The translations under genes were made by a program, and so were the position numbers. A DNA stretch of 64,000 nucleotides from Novosphingobium sp. SCN 66-18 (lineage in GTDB: Bacteria; Pseudomonadota; Alphaproteobacteria; Sphingomonadales; Sphingomonadaceae), in NCBI GenBank assembly GCA_001725355.1, contig MEGD01000001.1, forward strand, positions 186,001-250,000. The letters run 5' to 3'. The notes beneath the pieces are model-generated. The model was given only the letters and a program-made list of their open reading frames with translations, was not told the origin of the DNA and made no database searches. Shown here piece after piece: positions 17,640-26,576 of the stretch (the first letter of the stretch is position 1; each line of letters starts with the position of its first letter).

Positions 17640-18272
17640 ATGGCAGTCGTAACGCTTGCCGATGCCTTGCCGCTGTTTGCGGTATTGCGCGGCCTTGAGC
17701 CGGAAAGAGCGCAGGCCGTCGGGGAAGCGCTGGTCGAGGCCGGCTTCGGCATCCTTGAGGTGACGATGAATTCGCCGGACCCGTTCGCCAGCATCGCCAG
17801 CCTTGTCCGTTCGCTCGGCGATCGCGCGCTGATCGGCGCGGGCACCGTGACGCGCACCGAGGAGGTGGACGAACTGGAAAGCCTGGGCGCGCGTCTGGTG
17901 GTATCGCCGCATTGCGATCCGGCGCTGGTCGGCCATGCCGCGGGCAAGGGCATGACCGTGCTGCCGGGCGTGTTCACGCCCACCGAAATGATGGCGGCGC
18001 TGAAAGCGGGGGCCACGGGCATCAAGATATTCCCGGCGGAAGCCATGCCGCCGGCCGGTGTCCGCGCCGTCCGGGCGGTGTTGCCGCCGCACGTGCCGAT
18101 CTTCGTGGTCGGCGGGATCACCGCGGCCAACATGGCCGATTATCTCCGGGCGGGCGCCACCGGCTTCGGCATGGGAGGATCACTGTTCCGGCCCGGCAAG
18201 CCGCTGGACGCCATCGCCAGCGATGCGCGGGCCATCGTTTCCGCGTTCCACGCGGCGAAGGCGCGGCGCTAA
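17640..18272 (+). CDS. dgoA: 2-dehydro-3-deoxy-6-phosphogalactonate aldolase (KDPG/KDPGal aldolase family)
   Basis: A 210-residue class I aldolase that cleaves KDPGal (or KDPG) to pyruvate and glyceraldehyde 3-phosphate. It has the Glu in GILEVTMNSP, GAGTVT, VVSPHCDP and the Schiff-base Lys in GATGIKIFPAEA, with VGGITAANM for phosphate binding. The AVLRGLEP and MNSP signature fits the DgoA branch better than Eda. AGGAG about a dozen bases upstream of the ATG supports the start. The gene for the matching kinase converges on it only 12 bases away. Confidence 0.88.
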   Translation: MAVVTLADALPLFAVLRGLEPERAQAVGEALVEAGFGILEVTMNSPDPFASIASLVRSLGDRALIGAGTVTRTEEVDELESLGARLVVSPHCDPALVGHAAGKGMTVLPGVFTPTEMMAALKAGATGIKIFPAEAMPPAGVRAVRAVLPPHVPIFVVGGITAANMADYLRAGATGFGMGGSLFRPGKPLDAIASDARAIVSAFHAAKARR

Positions 18273-18284
18273 CGGATCCCGACC

Positions 18285-19295
18285 CTAGCGGCGGACATCC
18301 CCGCCACCGGCAAGGATGCTCTCGATGTCTGCTTCGCTGGCGCGCAGGAAGTCCCCGGATACGGCGTGCGCCCACTGCGAGCAGCCCGTCGCGAACGTGA
18401 CGGCGCGATCGGGCGCCATGCCGCGCGCCAGACCGTGTACGATGCCGGCGGCAAAGGCATCGCCCGTGCCGATCCGGTCGACGATGGCCGCCAGCGCAAC
18501 GGGCGCGGTGCGGGCCACGCCCGCCCGGCTGGCGAGCAGGCCGGTCAGGCGCTGGTTGTCGCTGGAGGACACTTCGCGGTGCGTCGCCGCGACGTGGGTC
18601 AGGGCGGGGGCGAGCGCGAACATGGCCTGCGCCGCGTTCTGGAAGGCCGTGGCGGGATCGGGATCGGCGAAAGTACGATCCAGCATCAGGCCGATCACGC
18701 GCGGGTCGGCAAGCAGGACGTCGGCGGCCAGCGACAGTTCGCGCAGGATGCGTTTCGCCTGATCTTCCCGACCCTGCCACAGGCTTGGCCGGAAATTGCA
18801 GTCGAACACGATGCGCACGCCCCGTTCGCGCGCCGTGGCCATAGCCGACCGCAACGCCGCCAGCGGGCCTTCGCCCAGCGCCGCGGTGATGCCGCCCACG
18901 AACAGCCAGTCCGCGCCGTTCAGGAGAGCGGGCCAGTCGAACAGATCGGGGGAGAGGTCGGCGAATGCCGAATGCGCGCGGTCGTAGAGAATTTCCGCAG
19001 GCCGGGCCATGGCGCCGGGCGAAAGGAAATAGAGCCCCATCCGGCCGGACGTGAACGGGGTGCCGGCCAGGTTCACGCCGAATGCCCGAATAGCGTCCCG
19101 CGCTGCCCGGCCCAGGCGGTTGTCGGGCAGCAGGGTGACGAGGTCCGCATCGTGCCCGAACCCAGCCAACGCTACCGCGACGTTGGCTTCCGCGCCGCAG
19201 AACGTGGCGTCGAGCGTGCCTTCCTGCCCCAGCAGCGCCGGCGGCCGGGCGGCCAGGCGCAGCAGCATTTCGCCAAAACAGATGATCCTGGACAC
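18285..19295 (-). CDS. kdgK: PfkB-family 2-keto-3-deoxy-sugar-acid kinase
   Basis: A 336-residue ribokinase-fold enzyme that phosphorylates 2-keto-3-deoxygluconate or -galactonate, feeding the adjacent aldolase. Motifs are CFGEMLLRL, GAEANVAVALA, the FDCNFRPSLW strand and the catalytic-base signature IVDRIGTGDAFAAG. I chose the GTG at 19295 because GGAGAGG lies six bases upstream of it (19308-19302); the longer ATG start at 19310 lacks such a site. The second AT-rich candidate operator begins 34 bases upstream of this start. The dehydratase and transporter of the pathway are not in the window. Confidence 0.88.
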   Translation of the reverse strand: MSRIICFGEMLLRLAARPPALLGQEGTLDATFCGAEANVAVALAGFGHDADLVTLLPDNRLGRAARDAIRAFGVNLAGTPFTSGRMGLYFLSPGAMARPAEILYDRAHSAFADLSPDLFDWPALLNGADWLFVGGITAALGEGPLAALRSAMATARERGVRIVFDCNFRPSLWQGREDQAKRILRELSLAADVLLADPRVIGLMLDRTFADPDPATAFQNAAQAMFALAPALTHVAATHREVSSSDNQRLTGLLASRAGVARTAPVALAAIVDRIGTGDAFAAGIVHGLARGMAPDRAVTFATGCSQWAHAVSGDFLRASEADIESILAGGGDVRR

Positions 19296-19328
19296 CCGGC
19301 ACCTCTCCATCGCGCTCGTCGATTAATT

Positions 19329-19345
19329 ATATGACAAATAACGAT
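19329..19345. promoter_or_regulatory. Candidate operator of the GntR regulator, site 2
   Basis: ATATGACAAATAACGAT lies just upstream of the kinase gene and matches site 1 at 14 of 17 positions in the same orientation. It is bracketed by ATTA and ATAA, a weak dyad. It probably overlaps the kinase promoter. Confidence 0.55.
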
Positions 19346-19371
19346 GGAACAAGCGGCGCGTGTAACGCGGT

Positions 19372-21489
19372 TCAGGACGCCCGTTCCAGCGCCATCGCCA
19401 GCGGCAGGGTGCGCAGCCGCTTGCCACTGGCGGCGAACACGGCATTGGCCAGCGCCGGCGCCACCACGGCGCAGGGCGGTTCGCCCATGCCGCCGGGGTC
19501 GGCGCCGCTGTCGACGATATGCGTGGCGATGGCGGGGGCCTCGTTCAGGCGCAGGATGCGGTAGTCGTGGTAATTGGACTGTTCGACGCGCCCGCCCTTG
19601 ATCGTCACTTCGCCATGGAGTGCGGCGGAAAGGCCGAAGATGACGCCGCTTTCCACTTGCGCGGCCACGCCCAGCGGGTTGATCGCCAGCCCGCAATCGA
19701 CCGCCACGGTCGCCCGGGGCACGGTGATCGCGCCGTCGGCAACGCGCGCCTCCAACACCAGCGCGATGATCGTGCCCCACAGCTGCAGCACGGCGATCCC
19801 GCGTCCCTGGCCGGCAGGGAGCGGCGTGCCCCAGCCTGCCTCGCGTCCGGCCCGCTCGAGCACGGCGCGGATGCGCGGGTCGGTGACGAGCGAGAGGCGG
19901 TAGGCCAGTGGGTCTTGCCCTGCGGCATGTGCCAGTTCGTCGATGAAGCTTTCCACCACGAAGGCCGAGCGCAGCCCGCCCACGCCGCGCCACCAGCTTG
20001 TAGGCACCGCGCTTTCCGCCTGCTGGAACGTCACGCGGTGGGCGTCGAGCGCGTAGGGGATGGCGACCGCGCCCTCGATCGCATCGGCATCCACGCCGTT
20101 GAAGCCCTGGCCCAGCAGCCGCGCCATGATCGAGGAGCCGGCGATCCGGTGCTCCCAGCCGATCGGCCTGCCGCCGGCATCCAGCGCGGCCGTGATCTGG
20201 TCGGCATAGGCGGGGCGATACATGTCGTGCTTCATGTCCTCCTCGCGCGACCACATCAGCTTGACCGGGTAGGGCACCTGGCGCGCCAGTTCGACCGCGC
20301 GCACCACCATGTCGGTCTCCAGCCGCCGGCCGAAGCCGCCGCCCATCTGGCAGTTGTGGAACGTGACCTTGTCCGCCGGCAGGCCCAGCGCCTTGGCGGC
20401 ATCGTCGCGCGCCTGCGCGGGCACTTGCGATCCCGCCCAGATCGTGCAGCCTTCGGGCGTGACGTGCGCGGTGCAGCTGCCCGGCTCCATCGGCGCATGG
20501 GCCAGGAAGGGCTGGCGATAGGTAGCGCTGAACGGACGCGCCGCCTTTACCTTGGCGGCGGCGAGATCGCCGGTGGACTTGGCCTCGAACCCCGGCTTCG
20601 CCAGTGCCTCGTCCAGCCCGGCGAGGATATGCGCATGGTCGGCCGGCGCCTTGGGCGCGGTCCATTGCGGGTTGGCGGCGATATAGCCCTGCATCGCCGC
20701 CCAGTAGTTCTCGGCCACCACGAACAGCACGTCGGCGCCCTTGACGAGTTGCACCACGCCCGGCGTGGCGCGCGCGGCCTTTTCGTCGAACGCGGCGAGC
20801 GTGCCGCCGAACATCGGACATTGCGCCAGCATCGCCACTTTCATGCCGGGCAGGCGCACGTCGATGCCATAGACGGTTTCGCCAGTGACCTTGGCCAGGC
20901 TGTCGAGCCGCCGGGTGGGCTTGCCGATGACCCGCAGCGCGCTGCCCGGGCGGAGCGGCGCATCCTTGGGCAGCGGCGCGGCGCTGGCGGCGGCCAGCAG
21001 ATCGCCAACGGGCAGGCGGCGGCCGCCCTTGGTCTCGATCACCATGCCGCCGGCCAGGTCGCAGCGTTCGGGCGCGATGCCCCATTGCCGCGCCGCCGCG
21101 CCGACCAGCGCGGCGCGGGCGTTGGCGGCGGCCTGCCGCAGCGGCTTGTAGAGTTCCCGGACCGAGCTGGAGCCGCCGGTGCCCTGGTCGATCGGCGCGA
21201 ATCGCGCGCTGTCGCCTTCGGGGATGGTCACGACCACTTGCGTGGGCGCCAGCCCCAGTTCCTCCGCCACCAGCATGGCGAGCGTGGTGAACACGCCTTG
21301 TCCCATCTCGGTCTTGGGCAGGGCAAGCGCGGCGCCCTCCGCCGTCACCGAGAGAAAGGCGTTGGCGGACAGCGCGGAGGCCTTCGCGCCGGAGGCCCGG
21401 CCCAGCGGCACCACCAGCGCAAGGCCAAGCGCGGCCGATCCGCGCAGCACGCCCCGGCGCGAAAGCCCCCCAGCCACGCCGCCGCTCAT
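19372..21489 (-). CDS. iorB: Molybdopterin-binding large subunit, isoquinoline 1-oxidoreductase type
   Basis: A 705-residue molybdenum hydroxylase catalytic subunit of the xanthine oxidase superfamily. The N-terminus SRRGVLRGSAALGLALVVPLG is a twin-arginine signal, so the folded enzyme should act in the periplasm. LPKTEMGQGVFTTLAMLVAEEL, MGGGFGRR and WWRGVGGLRSAFVVESFIDELA are molybdopterin-contact regions of the IorB branch. The start at 21489 overlaps the stop of the iron-sulfur subunit gene as ATGA; the frame is open upstream, but that would overlap the small subunit. The substrate is uncertain: N-heterocycles and aldehydes are both known for this branch. No cofactor-insertion gene (xdhC type) or cytochrome partner is adjacent. 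Confidence 0.9.
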   Translation of the reverse strand: MSGGVAGGLSRRGVLRGSAALGLALVVPLGRASGAKASALSANAFLSVTAEGAALALPKTEMGQGVFTTLAMLVAEELGLAPTQVVVTIPEGDSARFAPIDQGTGGSSSVRELYKPLRQAAANARAALVGAAARQWGIAPERCDLAGGMVIETKGGRRLPVGDLLAAASAAPLPKDAPLRPGSALRVIGKPTRRLDSLAKVTGETVYGIDVRLPGMKVAMLAQCPMFGGTLAAFDEKAARATPGVVQLVKGADVLFVVAENYWAAMQGYIAANPQWTAPKAPADHAHILAGLDEALAKPGFEAKSTGDLAAAKVKAARPFSATYRQPFLAHAPMEPGSCTAHVTPEGCTIWAGSQVPAQARDDAAKALGLPADKVTFHNCQMGGGFGRRLETDMVVRAVELARQVPYPVKLMWSREEDMKHDMYRPAYADQITAALDAGGRPIGWEHRIAGSSIMARLLGQGFNGVDADAIEGAVAIPYALDAHRVTFQQAESAVPTSWWRGVGGLRSAFVVESFIDELAHAAGQDPLAYRLSLVTDPRIRAVLERAGREAGWGTPLPAGQGRGIAVLQLWGTIIALVLEARVADGAITVPRATVAVDCGLAINPLGVAAQVESGVIFGLSAALHGEVTIKGGRVEQSNYHDYRILRLNEAPAIATHIVDSGADPGGMGEPPCAVVAPALANAVFAASGKRLRTLPLAMALERAS

Positions 21490-21953
21490 GCCTTGCCTCC
21501 CGCCGCCGCCAGTTTCACCGCTTTGCGGATGCGCGGGTAGGTGCCGCAGCGGCAGAGGTTGCCGCTCATCCCCGCCTCGATCGCATCGTCGTCGGGCGCG
21601 GGGTTGGCCTTGAGCAGCGCGGCGGCGGCGATCAGCTGGCCGGGCTGGCAATAGCCGCACTGGACCACGTCGGCTTCGACCCAGGCATCCTGCAGGCGCT
21701 TGCCCAGCGGGTCGTCGCGCAGGCCCTCGATCGTGGTGACCGGCTGGCCGATGAACGCGCGCGCCGGGGCTTGGCAACTGAAGAAGCGTTCGCCGCCCAT
21801 CAGCACGCTGCACGCGCCGCACAGCCCCGCGCCGCAGCCGAACTTTGTGCCGGTCAGCCCGATCACGTCGCGCAGCACCCACAGCAGCGGCATGTCGATG
21901 GCGCTGGCGTCCACCGTCACTTGCTTGCCGTTGACCGTCAGCGAATAACTCAT
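21486..21953 (-). CDS. iorA: 2Fe-2S small subunit of the molybdenum hydroxylase
   Basis: A 155-residue two-cluster ferredoxin-like subunit. The N-terminal plant-type cluster is CGAGLCGACSVLMGG with a fourth Cys in FFSC, and the C-terminal helical cluster is CGYCQPGQ plus CRCGTY. It passes electrons from the molybdenum site to an acceptor. ATG 21953 is preferred over an upstream in-frame start because an AAGGGC-type site precedes it and MSYSLTVNGK is the family N-terminus. Having no signal of its own, it probably travels through Tat with IorB. Divergent from the MocR regulator. Confidence 0.92.
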   Translation of the reverse strand: MSYSLTVNGKQVTVDASAIDMPLLWVLRDVIGLTGTKFGCGAGLCGACSVLMGGERFFSCQAPARAFIGQPVTTIEGLRDDPLGKRLQDAWVEADVVQCGYCQPGQLIAAAALLKANPAPDDDAIEAGMSGNLCRCGTYPRIRKAVKLAAAGGKA

Positions 21954-22127
21954 GCCCTTGTCCCCATCTGGCGCCTCTCTTGGCGTCCGGGCCGCACTAT
22001 GCGGCGAGCCGTTGGCCAAGCAAAATCCTTATATGCGCAACCGGCACTGGCCGCCGCTTGACTTTGCCGGGCGGTCTGGCCGATTGGTCCCTTCATCGTT
22101 GAGATTTCGAGGGGAGTAGGGGAGCCA

Positions 22128-23591
22128 ATGCGACGCGGCTGGTCCCTGACACTGCAAAAGCGGATCCGGCCGGCCGGGTCGACGCCGCTTTACATGCAGC
22201 TGGCCCACGCGCTGATTCACGAGATCGAACGGGGACGGCTCCAGCCGGGATCGCCGCTTCCCAGCAGCCGGGAACTGGCCAACGAACTGGGCTTCAACCG
22301 CAAGACGGTGGTGACCGCCTACGAGGAGCTTGTCGCGCAAGGCTGGCTGGAAACGGCGGACCGCAAGGGGACCACGGTCGCGACCAGCCTGCCGCGCGGA
22401 CGACCGGAAACCCGCGAAAGCAGCCCTCCGATCGGGCGTCAGCCGATCTATCGCTTCGTGCCGCCGCCGTCGCGGCCGATTGCCGTTCCGCCCGGACGGC
22501 TCATCAAGCTCGATGAGGGCAGCCCCGACGGCAGCCTGTTTCCGCCCGAGGCGCTGGCGCGCGCCTTCCGCACCGCCGCGCTCTATGCCGCGCGGCGGCA
22601 GCAACTGGGCTATCGCGATCCCTGCGGCAGCGAGCGGCTGCGCTCGGGCCTGGCCGCGATGCTGCGCGAGGAGCGCGGCCTTGTCGTCAGCGAAGAGAAC
22701 GTCTGCGTCACGCGCGGCAGCCAGATGGGCATTGCGCTGGCGGCGCGGCTGCTGGCCCGCCCCGGCGCGGTCGCGCTGGCCGAGGCGCTGACTTACGAAC
22801 CGGCGGTCGCCGCTTTCCAGGCCGCCGGCGTGCCCGTGCTGCCGGTCGCGCTGGACGAAGAGGGGATCGATGTCGGTGCGGTGGAAAGGGCGTGCCGCAA
22901 CGGGCAGGTCTGCGCGGTGTTCGTCACCCCGCATCACCAGTTTCCGTCCACGGTCTCGCTCGCCCCTGAACGGCGCCTGCGCCTGGTCGAGCTGGCCCGG
23001 CAGTTCGGCTTCGCGATCATCGAGGACGATTACGACCACGAATTCCGCTTCGGATCACAGCCGCTGCTGCCGATGGCTGCTTATGCGCCGGACGTGGTGA
23101 TCTACGTCGGTTCGCTGTCCAAGCTGCTGCTGCCGGCGCTCCGGGTCGGCTATATCGTCGCGCCCGCGCCGGTGATCGCCGCCGCCGCCCACCAGGTTTC
23201 GATCAGTGACGGCATGGGCAACAGCCTGACCGAGGACGCTATCGCCCTGTTGCTGGAAGAGGGCGAGGTGCGCCGCCACGCGCGCAAGGCGACGCGCGTC
23301 TATGGCGCGCGGCGCGATGCGCTGGCGCAGGCGGTGCGCGATGCGCTGGGCGATTTCGTCAGCGCGCGGCTGCCGGCGGGTGGCTTGGCGATGTGGCTGG
23401 AATTCCTCGATCTCGATGCCCTGGCCCGGATCGAGGCCGGCGCGCCCGCCGCCGGCATCACCTTCGCCGCGTCCGCTTCCTATCGGCTGGCCCCCGATGC
23501 CCCGCACGGCCTGCGCCTGGGGTTCGCGAGCTACCCCAGCGAACGGACGGTGGAGGCCGTCCGCATACTGGGGCATCTGGGCCACAGTTGA
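22128..23591 (+). CDS. MocR-type regulator (GntR winged helix fused to an aminotransferase-like domain)
   Basis: A 487-residue MocR protein. Residues about 18-85 form a GntR winged helix (YMQLAHALIHEIERGRLQPG, LPSSRELANELGFNRKTVV). From about 125 on there is a class I aminotransferase-like fold with LGYRDPCGSERLR, IEDDYDHEFRF and the PLP lysine in YVGSLSKLLLPALRVGY. Such proteins sense PLP or an amino compound. It is divergent from iorAB (174-base gap) and upstream of the PaiB-like gene on the same strand (78-base gap), so either may be a target. GGAG precedes the ATG. Confidence 0.92.
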   Translation: MRRGWSLTLQKRIRPAGSTPLYMQLAHALIHEIERGRLQPGSPLPSSRELANELGFNRKTVVTAYEELVAQGWLETADRKGTTVATSLPRGRPETRESSPPIGRQPIYRFVPPPSRPIAVPPGRLIKLDEGSPDGSLFPPEALARAFRTAALYAARRQQLGYRDPCGSERLRSGLAAMLREERGLVVSEENVCVTRGSQMGIALAARLLARPGAVALAEALTYEPAVAAFQAAGVPVLPVALDEEGIDVGAVERACRNGQVCAVFVTPHHQFPSTVSLAPERRLRLVELARQFGFAIIEDDYDHEFRFGSQPLLPMAAYAPDVVIYVGSLSKLLLPALRVGYIVAPAPVIAAAAHQVSISDGMGNSLTEDAIALLLEEGEVRRHARKATRVYGARRDALAQAVRDALGDFVSARLPAGGLAMWLEFLDLDALARIEAGAPAAGITFAASASYRLAPDAPHGLRLGFASYPSERTVEAVRILGHLGHS

Positions 23592-23669
23592 TCCGCCCGC
23601 GAAGCTGGTCCCCTTGCTTTTGCCGATCTGGCGCTTTTTCAGGGCCAATCGCTTGGTGACAACGTCGCC

Positions 23670-24308
23670 ATGGACTTTCCTTCCGGAACCAACGGCGATC
23701 TTGCCGATCTTGTGGCCGCCTATCCGCTGGCCTGGCTGACCAACAACGGGCCGGCCGGCTTTTTCGCCACGCCGCTGCCGCTGATCGCCGAAACCGGGCC
23801 GGATGGCGCCGTGGTCGCGCTGATCGGCCACTGTTCGCGCCGCAACGCGCAAGTCGCCGCGCTGCGGGCCGATCCGCGCGCGCAGATCCTGTTCATGGGG
23901 CCGCAGGGCTATGTCTCGCCGGCGCTGGTGTCGCGCCCGCACTGGGCGCCGACGTGGAACTTCGCCGTCGCTACCTTCGAGGTGACGGTCGCATTCGGGG
24001 AAGACAGCGAGACCCTGCCGGCGGTCCGCCTGCTGACGGAGCATGCGGAAGCATCGCAGGGCAGGCCATGGCAGGTGGAGGACGCTGGCGAGCGCTTGCC
24101 AAATTTGCTATCAAGAATCATTAGCTTTCGGGCAACGGTTCACGCTACGGACGCGCGATTCAAGCTCGGTCAGGAAGAAGACGTCGACGTGCTGAGGGAA
24201 ATCCTGGCGGCCTATCCCGATCCGGTGATGGCCGGCTGGATGCGGCGGCTCAACGCGGACCGCCTGGATACGGACGATGCGGAAGCGATCATCGGGGAGA
24301 CGGGATAG
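23670..24308 (+). CDS. FMN-binding negative regulator, PaiB family
   Basis: A 212-residue split-barrel flavoprotein of the PaiB/transcriptional-regulator group. LADLVAAYPLAWLTNN near the start, TPLPLIAE, HCSRRNAQV, ILFMGPQGYVSPALV and PTWNFAVATFEV are characteristic. Family members bind FMN, and PaiB affects sporulation and protease genes in Bacillus; here it could instead be a small flavin enzyme. It ends 39 bases before the following TonB receptor gene, so it may be first in that operon. Confidence 0.85.
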   Translation: MDFPSGTNGDLADLVAAYPLAWLTNNGPAGFFATPLPLIAETGPDGAVVALIGHCSRRNAQVAALRADPRAQILFMGPQGYVSPALVSRPHWAPTWNFAVATFEVTVAFGEDSETLPAVRLLTEHAEASQGRPWQVEDAGERLPNLLSRIISFRATVHATDARFKLGQEEDVDVLREILAAYPDPVMAGWMRRLNADRLDTDDAEAIIGETG

Positions 24309-24347
24309 CCGAAACGGGCGATCCATGACATTCAGAGGGGAATAGAC

Positions 24348-26576
24348 ATGAGGACCACACTGCACCTTGCCTGCCTTGCCGGCGTTTCCATGCTGGCCAT
24401 GGCGGCCGCACCGGCGCTGGCCGCCGAAGATGCCGCCGACGACGGGCTGGGCACGATCGTCGTGACCGCGACCAAGCGCGCCATCGCGCTCGACCAGACG
24501 CCGATCGCCGCCAGTGCGGTTTCGGGCAAGGATCTGGCCGCCGCCAACGCGCAAAGCCTGTCGGACTACATCACCCGCCTGCCTGGCGTGGTGTTCAACG
24601 ATTACCAGCCCGGCGTTTCCGAAGTGATCATCCGTGGCATCTCGGCCACGACCTACCACGAACAGGGCCAGACCACGGTCGGCTACTACCTCAACGAAGT
24701 GCCGCTGGTCGAACCCGGCTTCCCGATCGGCATTCCCGACGTGGACACCTTCGATCTCAACCGCGTGGAAGTGCTGCGCGGCCCGCAAGGCACGCTGTTC
24801 GGTTCGTCCACGCTGGGCGGCCTGGTCAACTACGTGGTCAACACGGCCGATACGAGCAAGATCGATGCCGCCGCATCGGGCCTGATCGGTTCGACCAAGA
24901 ATTCGCACGGCGAAGTGAACTACGCAGCCAAGGCGATGGTCAACGTGCCGCTGATCGCCGACAAGCTGGCGGTGCGCCTGGTTGCGCTGCAGCGCTTCGA
25001 CGCGGGCTATCTCGACAATCCCGGCACCGGCGTTCGCGGCAGCAACGATTTCCGCACGCGGGGCCTGCGCGGCTCGATCGTCCTGACGCCGACCAGCGCG
25101 ACCAAGATCAGCTATCTCTCGTCATGGCAGGACACCTATCTCGAGGACCAGACCTACCTCGACCTTGATCATCCCTACATCCGCAATACCGCGCGGGCCG
25201 AACCGCAGAAGACGCGCTTCTGGATGAACTCGCTGCGGCTGGATCAGGATCTGGGCGGCGCGGAACTCACCGCCATCGGCTCCATCGTCGAAAAGCACAA
25301 TTTCACCCAGTTCTCGTACCCCTATTTCTACGTGACCGGGGTGACGACGGGGGCGGGCGCGGCCTATTCGGCGGGCAATGCCAACGCCAACATCAAGACC
25401 GCCGAGGTCCGCCTGGCCTCGAAGGGCGATGGGCCGTTCCGCTACCTGATCGGCGCCAGCTACATGGCGGCCAAGAAGTTCAGCTACGACCAGATCTTCC
25501 AGAACGGCGCGGCGGCCTACATCAACGCCAACCCGGCGCTGTTTGGCGGCTATTCGGGCAGCGTGCTGACGCCGGGCGACCGGCTCTATGGCTATGCGGC
25601 AGATACCTACAACGAGGACATCGGCCTGTTCGGCGAAGTGAGCTACGCGATCCGTCCAAGCATCGAGATCACGTTCGGCGGCCGCTATTTCTGGAACAAG
25701 TACAACGCCACCGTCACCAACCAGGCAGGCGCGCTGGGCGGCTATCCGGGCGGCTACAGCCCGGTCGACGCCACGGGCCGGGTGTCCAACAAGGAAAACG
25801 GCTTCACCCCCAAGGTAACCATCACCGCCCGTCCGACCAAGGACTTCCTGGCCTACGCCACCTATTCGGAAGGCTATCGCGTCGGCGGCATCAACCCCAA
25901 CGCCGGCCTGCTGCCGACGATTCCGGTCAAGTACGACAGCGACCGCGTGAAGAACTACGAAGCGGGCGTGAAATTCCACGCGTTCGACGGGAAGCTCTAT
26001 GTTGAAGCCACCGTCTTCAACATCGACTGGAAGGGCATCCAGGCCCGCCTGTTCGGCCCGGCGCCGTCGTACTATTCCTATGTCTCGAACGCGGGCAGCG
26101 CCAACGTGGTCGGTGGCGAACTGGCGGCCACCTGGCAGATCGCCAAGGTTGCGAGCTTCAGCACCAGCGTAACGCGCCAGGATGCGAGCCTCACCGCGTT
26201 CCTGCCCGATACGTTCGCGGTCGGCGGCGGCTATGCCTCGGGATCGACCCTGCCGGGTTCGTCGAAGTGGTCGGTGGCGAACAACCTCAAGTTCGATTTC
26301 GAGGACGTGGCGTTCAAGCCTTCGTTCGAAGTGGCGCATCGTTACCTGTCGTCGGCGCCCGTGGCGTTCGGCAACACGGCAACGCGCGGCAACTTCAACA
26401 TCATCGACCTGCGCGCCGGGGTGACGCTGATGGACAAGGTGCGCGTGCTGGTCTTCGCCAACAACGTGTTCGACAAGTTCGGCATCCTCAACGCGCCGTT
26501 CACGTCGCAGGCGACCCCGGCGGGATCGATCGTGCGTCCGCGCACGGTGGGCCTGCGGCTCGACTGGTCGCTGTAA
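24348..26576 (+). CDS. TonB-dependent receptor
   Basis: A 742-residue outer-membrane receptor. The signal peptide ends near PALAAED, the TonB box is TIVVTATKR near residue 38, and the plug holds YITRLPGVVFND, IIRGISATTYHEQGQTTVGYYLNEVPL and VLRGPQGTLFGSSTLGGLVNYV. The barrel ends with IVRPRTVGLRLDWSL. It belongs to the sphingomonad group annotated loosely as iron-complex receptors, but ligands range widely. Its TAA overlaps the ATG of the next gene (TAATG), so receptor and hydrolase are translationally coupled and the hydrolase probably processes what the receptor imports. GAGGGGAAT precedes the start. Confidence 0.94.
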   Translation: MRTTLHLACLAGVSMLAMAAAPALAAEDAADDGLGTIVVTATKRAIALDQTPIAASAVSGKDLAAANAQSLSDYITRLPGVVFNDYQPGVSEVIIRGISATTYHEQGQTTVGYYLNEVPLVEPGFPIGIPDVDTFDLNRVEVLRGPQGTLFGSSTLGGLVNYVVNTADTSKIDAAASGLIGSTKNSHGEVNYAAKAMVNVPLIADKLAVRLVALQRFDAGYLDNPGTGVRGSNDFRTRGLRGSIVLTPTSATKISYLSSWQDTYLEDQTYLDLDHPYIRNTARAEPQKTRFWMNSLRLDQDLGGAELTAIGSIVEKHNFTQFSYPYFYVTGVTTGAGAAYSAGNANANIKTAEVRLASKGDGPFRYLIGASYMAAKKFSYDQIFQNGAAAYINANPALFGGYSGSVLTPGDRLYGYAADTYNEDIGLFGEVSYAIRPSIEITFGGRYFWNKYNATVTNQAGALGGYPGGYSPVDATGRVSNKENGFTPKVTITARPTKDFLAYATYSEGYRVGGINPNAGLLPTIPVKYDSDRVKNYEAGVKFHAFDGKLYVEATVFNIDWKGIQARLFGPAPSYYSYVSNAGSANVVGGELAATWQIAKVASFSTSVTRQDASLTAFLPDTFAVGGGYASGSTLPGSSKWSVANNLKFDFEDVAFKPSFEVAHRYLSSAPVAFGNTATRGNFNIIDLRAGVTLMDKVRVLVFANNVFDKFGILNAPFTSQATPAGSIVRPRTVGLRLDWSL

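Noticed and set aside
26267-26575. 5' extension of the propeller-amidohydrolase frame
   Set aside because: It overlaps the receptor; the signal peptide begins at 26576 in a TAATG overlap.
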